Positions 6,276 through 8,283 of a stretch of 8,283 nt of DNA are shown piece after piece; position 1 is the first letter of the stretch, and every line of letters begins with the position of its first letter. The translations under genes were made by a program, and so were the position numbers. Below the pieces are notes generated by a model that worked only from the letters and a program-made list of their open reading frames with translations, did not search any database and was not told the DNA's origin. Where the stretch lies: positions 1-8,283 of the forward strand of contig JAJFTY010000023.1 in NCBI GenBank assembly GCA_021372695.1. The letters run 5' to 3'. The DNA is from Deltaproteobacteria bacterium. GTDB lineage: Bacteria > Desulfobacterota > Syntrophia > Syntrophales > UBA5619.

Positions 6276-6391
6276 AGATTGGAGACCCTGGGTCTTGACT
6301 TCGTGTCGGTCATCACCATACCGGCGCCAAATGCCACGGAGTACATGAGGAGGATCGAAATGGAAAGCGCAACGGTGCATAGTCGTTTCAT
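6269..6391 (-). pseudogene. Truncated gene for a secreted protein (40 codons left)
   Basis: A strong ribosome-binding site (AAAGGAGGA, about 7 nt upstream) precedes an ATG. The ORF opens with a clear signal peptide: MKRLCTVALSISILLMYS, then cleavage likely at AFG/AG around residues 22-23. After only about 17 further residues the reading frame ends at a TAA inside repeat copy C. The start signals look genuine and the end looks accidental, which fits a secreted-protein gene cut off by insertion or recombination at the repeat. It could instead be a real short secreted peptide. It lies 95 bp downstream of the DUF362 gene on the same strand, so co-transcription is possible. The original product cannot be recognised. 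Confidence 0.5.
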
Positions 6392-6447
6392 CGTCCGTTC
6401 CTCCTTTGCCTTACATCCCCCCAAAAGCAATTTAACTGCGGTTTTCA

Positions 6448-6476
6448 CTTAAAACATGAAACTTAAAACTTAAAAC
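6448..6476 (-). repeat. Inverted copy of the repeat's heptamer arm
   Basis: On the minus strand this reads two abutting TTTTAAG heptamers, a 7-nt spacer ending CATG, and a third TTTTAAG. Copy B at 1231-1259 has the same layout with an 8-nt spacer that also contains CATG. The AAATCCCCC unit does not follow here. It lies just past the stop of the DUF362 gene. Confidence 0.7.
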
Positions 6477-6485
6477 GGTCTTTCT

Positions 6486-8228
6486 CTACTGGCAGCCGTT
6501 CCTGCCAAAGTTCTGGGCAAATGTCGCGATGTCAAGTGAATACGAGCCGGCGATCAGGGCCGCCAGGTCCTTTCCGTCCACGTCGCCGTCGGCGGTAAAG
6601 TCGCCTTGACAGGCGAGGGGATTTGAAGAGATCAGCTCTATGCCGGCCCCCGTGCCCAGGTTGCGCGAGTATTGTTTGCCTGCCGTGCTGTTCCAGTGCT
6701 CATGGACGCCCAGGCTGGCCATTCTTGTCCCATCGCGTTCCGGATCATAGTAGCTTCCGGATGGGGGGCTATCGGCCTGGGCGGCTTCGTGCAGATAGTC
6801 CTGGGCGAGACCGTCCCAGACCGAGACGTCCGCGGGCCATTCGGCCAGGAGAAAGTCAAACCCGACCGAATCGAGGGCCACCGGATCCTGCGAGGCGAAG
6901 AGGCTCGAGGGCCAGTCGCCGCTGAACGGCGCCATGTTCCATTTATACGGCGTGCCGTCCCAGTCTTTGCCGCCGTACAGCCCATCGACCAGGTAGAGGA
7001 GGGTTTTGCGGCCTATGCCTTCGTGCCCCATCAGATCGACCAGGGTGCGATAGTAGCCGCGGCCGGGCTGAGTGCCCTCGATATTCGTGTGCAGATCGTA
7101 GTAATTATGATGCACACCCCGCAAGTCGCCCACGGGAGACCGGATGAGCGACCCGTAATGGTTTTTTGCGGAGAGGGTGATGCCGGCCCTTGAATGGCTT
7201 TTCAGCACCGGGAAGTCGATCAGGTACGCCGCGTCCTCGTAATGCTGCGGCAGGTAGTCCTGCACCTTGCCGTCAGCAGCCGACGTGCTCCAGTAGAAGG
7301 GAATATTGGAGAATTGCACCTGGGTGCGGCCGGTGAAGGGGTAGTGATCGAGGTAAACCACAGTGGGGAATTCGGAATGCAGGTAATCGTACCACTCCTG
7401 CGGGAAGAAGTTGACGGGATCACCCACGGAGATGTCGGCCTGGTTGACGCCGACGACGTTGACCAGGTGCCGCAGAAGCGCTAGGACCATCTGCGGGTTC
7501 GTCATGCCGGCTTTTTCCGGGGACCGGTTCAGCGTGGTAATGGAGCGGCTTGTTGGATTGCTCTGGCCGCTCACATAGCAGAGCGTAAAGTTCAACTTGA
7601 TCACAATTTTCTCCCCGGCCTGGTAGCCCCGGTCTCCCGCGCCCTTCTGAAGATTGGTGTAGCGAAAGAGGGCGTCCCAGGCCTGGGCGTCCGTGGATTT
7701 TCCCGCCAGCCATCGAACGGCCCGCGACAACATCGTGTCTACGACCGCCTGGCTGGTGTGCGCGGGCTGCCAGCTATAACCGGACCCCTGGGTCCAGTCG
7801 GTCGCCGTCGGGTCGCGGACCCATGCCACGCGGCCGGGATTTACGCCTTTCGCAACACCAATGGGGGCGTTGGGCGTGTCGGGCGCCGCCTGCGCGTGCA
7901 GAGACGGGATCGCCCCCATGTCGGCCGTCGGGAACACGTTGCCGCTGAAACTGGCCCAGGCTGTGGCAGCGGCGACGATTCCGCAAAGACCTGCCAGGAT
8001 AAATCGGGACTCACGGAGGCTTGTTCTTGCCTTGCGGATCAGGAACACGGAAGTCCCAAGCCCGATGAGCCAAACCACGAATGTCGAAGCCATGGGAAAG
8101 GCCACCCGCATGCATGGGTACGTCGCCCGGCTGGGCTTGGGAATGACCCGGAGCAAAAACCAGACAAGGGAGAGGAATCCGAAGATCGGCAACAGCAGTT
8201 TTGCCCATCTCGAAGCGTCTCTGTTCAT
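6486..8228 (-). CDS. Membrane-anchored DUF362 protein with dockerin-like C terminus
   Basis: The 580-residue protein has three predicted N-terminal membrane segments (about 11-27, 44-64, 76-93), then a large domain likely outside the membrane. Residues about 130-470 match the DUF362 pattern, most clearly at DFPVLKSHSRAGITLSAKNH (338-357) and the following GVHHN. DUF362 has no established biochemical role, and members often carry ferredoxin-type clusters. This one has only five scattered cysteines and no CxxCxxC, so it should not bind Fe-S. Residues 541-580 resemble a dockerin or EF-hand loop (DFTADGDVDGKDLAAL, then DIATFAQNFGRNGC), with Cys540 and Cys579 bracketing it, possibly as a disulfide. 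AAGGGAGG upstream supports the start. It is the only complete gene of its transcription unit in view. Confidence 0.88.
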   Translation of the reverse strand: MNRDASRWAKLLLPIFGFLSLVWFLLRVIPKPSRATYPCMRVAFPMASTFVVWLIGLGTSVFLIRKARTSLRESRFILAGLCGIVAAATAWASFSGNVFPTADMGAIPSLHAQAAPDTPNAPIGVAKGVNPGRVAWVRDPTATDWTQGSGYSWQPAHTSQAVVDTMLSRAVRWLAGKSTDAQAWDALFRYTNLQKGAGDRGYQAGEKIVIKLNFTLCYVSGQSNPTSRSITTLNRSPEKAGMTNPQMVLALLRHLVNVVGVNQADISVGDPVNFFPQEWYDYLHSEFPTVVYLDHYPFTGRTQVQFSNIPFYWSTSAADGKVQDYLPQHYEDAAYLIDFPVLKSHSRAGITLSAKNHYGSLIRSPVGDLRGVHHNYYDLHTNIEGTQPGRGYYRTLVDLMGHEGIGRKTLLYLVDGLYGGKDWDGTPYKWNMAPFSGDWPSSLFASQDPVALDSVGFDFLLAEWPADVSVWDGLAQDYLHEAAQADSPPSGSYYDPERDGTRMASLGVHEHWNSTAGKQYSRNLGTGAGIELISSNPLACQGDFTADGDVDGKDLAALIAGSYSLDIATFAQNFGRNGCQ

Positions 8229-8258
8229 AATCAGCCTCCCTTCCGAATCAGGGACGTT

Positions 8259-8276
8259 GGTGACAAAGGTGACAAA
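8259..8276 (+). repeat. Two tandem copies of GGTGACAAA
   Basis: A perfect 9-bp tandem pair lies about 30 nt upstream of the DUF362 start codon and close to the window edge. It may be the edge of a longer array, or a pair of operator half-sites. Only two units are visible. Confidence 0.5.
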
Positions 8277-8283
8277 CGCATTG

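Noticed and set aside
1..8283. Exosortase or PrsK/PrsR genes accompanying the sorting-signal proteins
   Set aside because: No membrane protein with exosortase features and no receiver-domain regulator or PrsK-type kinase is present. The sorting enzyme must be encoded elsewhere.

Overview
The window looks like a chromosomal stretch from a Gram-negative bacterium, most likely a deltaproteobacterium-type (Desulfobacterota) organism. The reasons are two secreted proteins ending in a V-P-I-P-A variant of the PEP-CTERM/VPLPA-CTERM sorting signal, an FhlA-type sigma-54 activator, a lipobox lipoprotein, a DUF362 protein with a dockerin-like tail, and many dispersed intergenic repeats. This placement is inferred from gene content; there is no rRNA or other marker gene to confirm it.

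Layout. 1-141 is the end of an IS481-type insertion sequence, with only the first 23 codons of its transposase on the minus strand. 142-328 is copy A of a composite repeat, truncated exactly where the IS begins. 403-1086 (minus) is the first VPIPA-CTERM protein. 1208-1424 is copy B of the repeat; its right end supplies the last codons of the next gene. 1396-2064 (minus) is the second VPIPA-CTERM protein, which carries a plausible Cys-Gln thioester motif. 2065-2521 is a non-coding region with a candidate sigma-54 promoter (2296-2311) and a TGACGG dyad (2406-2444) placed like an upstream activator site. 2522-5089 (minus) is a large GAF-GAF-PAS-AAA+-HTH sigma-54 enhancer-binding protein. 5090-5600 is non-coding and holds 9-nt-period repeats and a candidate sigma-70 promoter. 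5601-6200 (plus) is a helical lipoprotein followed by a terminator. 6219-6476 holds degenerate or inverted pieces of the composite repeat around a truncated 40-codon secreted ORF. 6486-8228 (minus) is a membrane-anchored DUF362 protein with a dockerin-like C terminus.

How the genes may work together. The two VPIPA proteins should be exported by Sec and then processed by an exosortase encoded elsewhere; none is in this window. The sigma-54 activator lies directly upstream, on the same strand, of the second VPIPA gene, and the gap between them contains both a good -24 element and a dyad at about -120 to -160. That suggests a local sigma-54 circuit controlling a surface protein. The lipoprotein and the DUF362 protein have no evident functional link to it. 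The most distinctive structural signal is the composite repeat family (TTTTAAG heptamers, then a 131-bp element with AAATCCCCC ends). In two places it carries the coding end of a PEP-CTERM-type gene.
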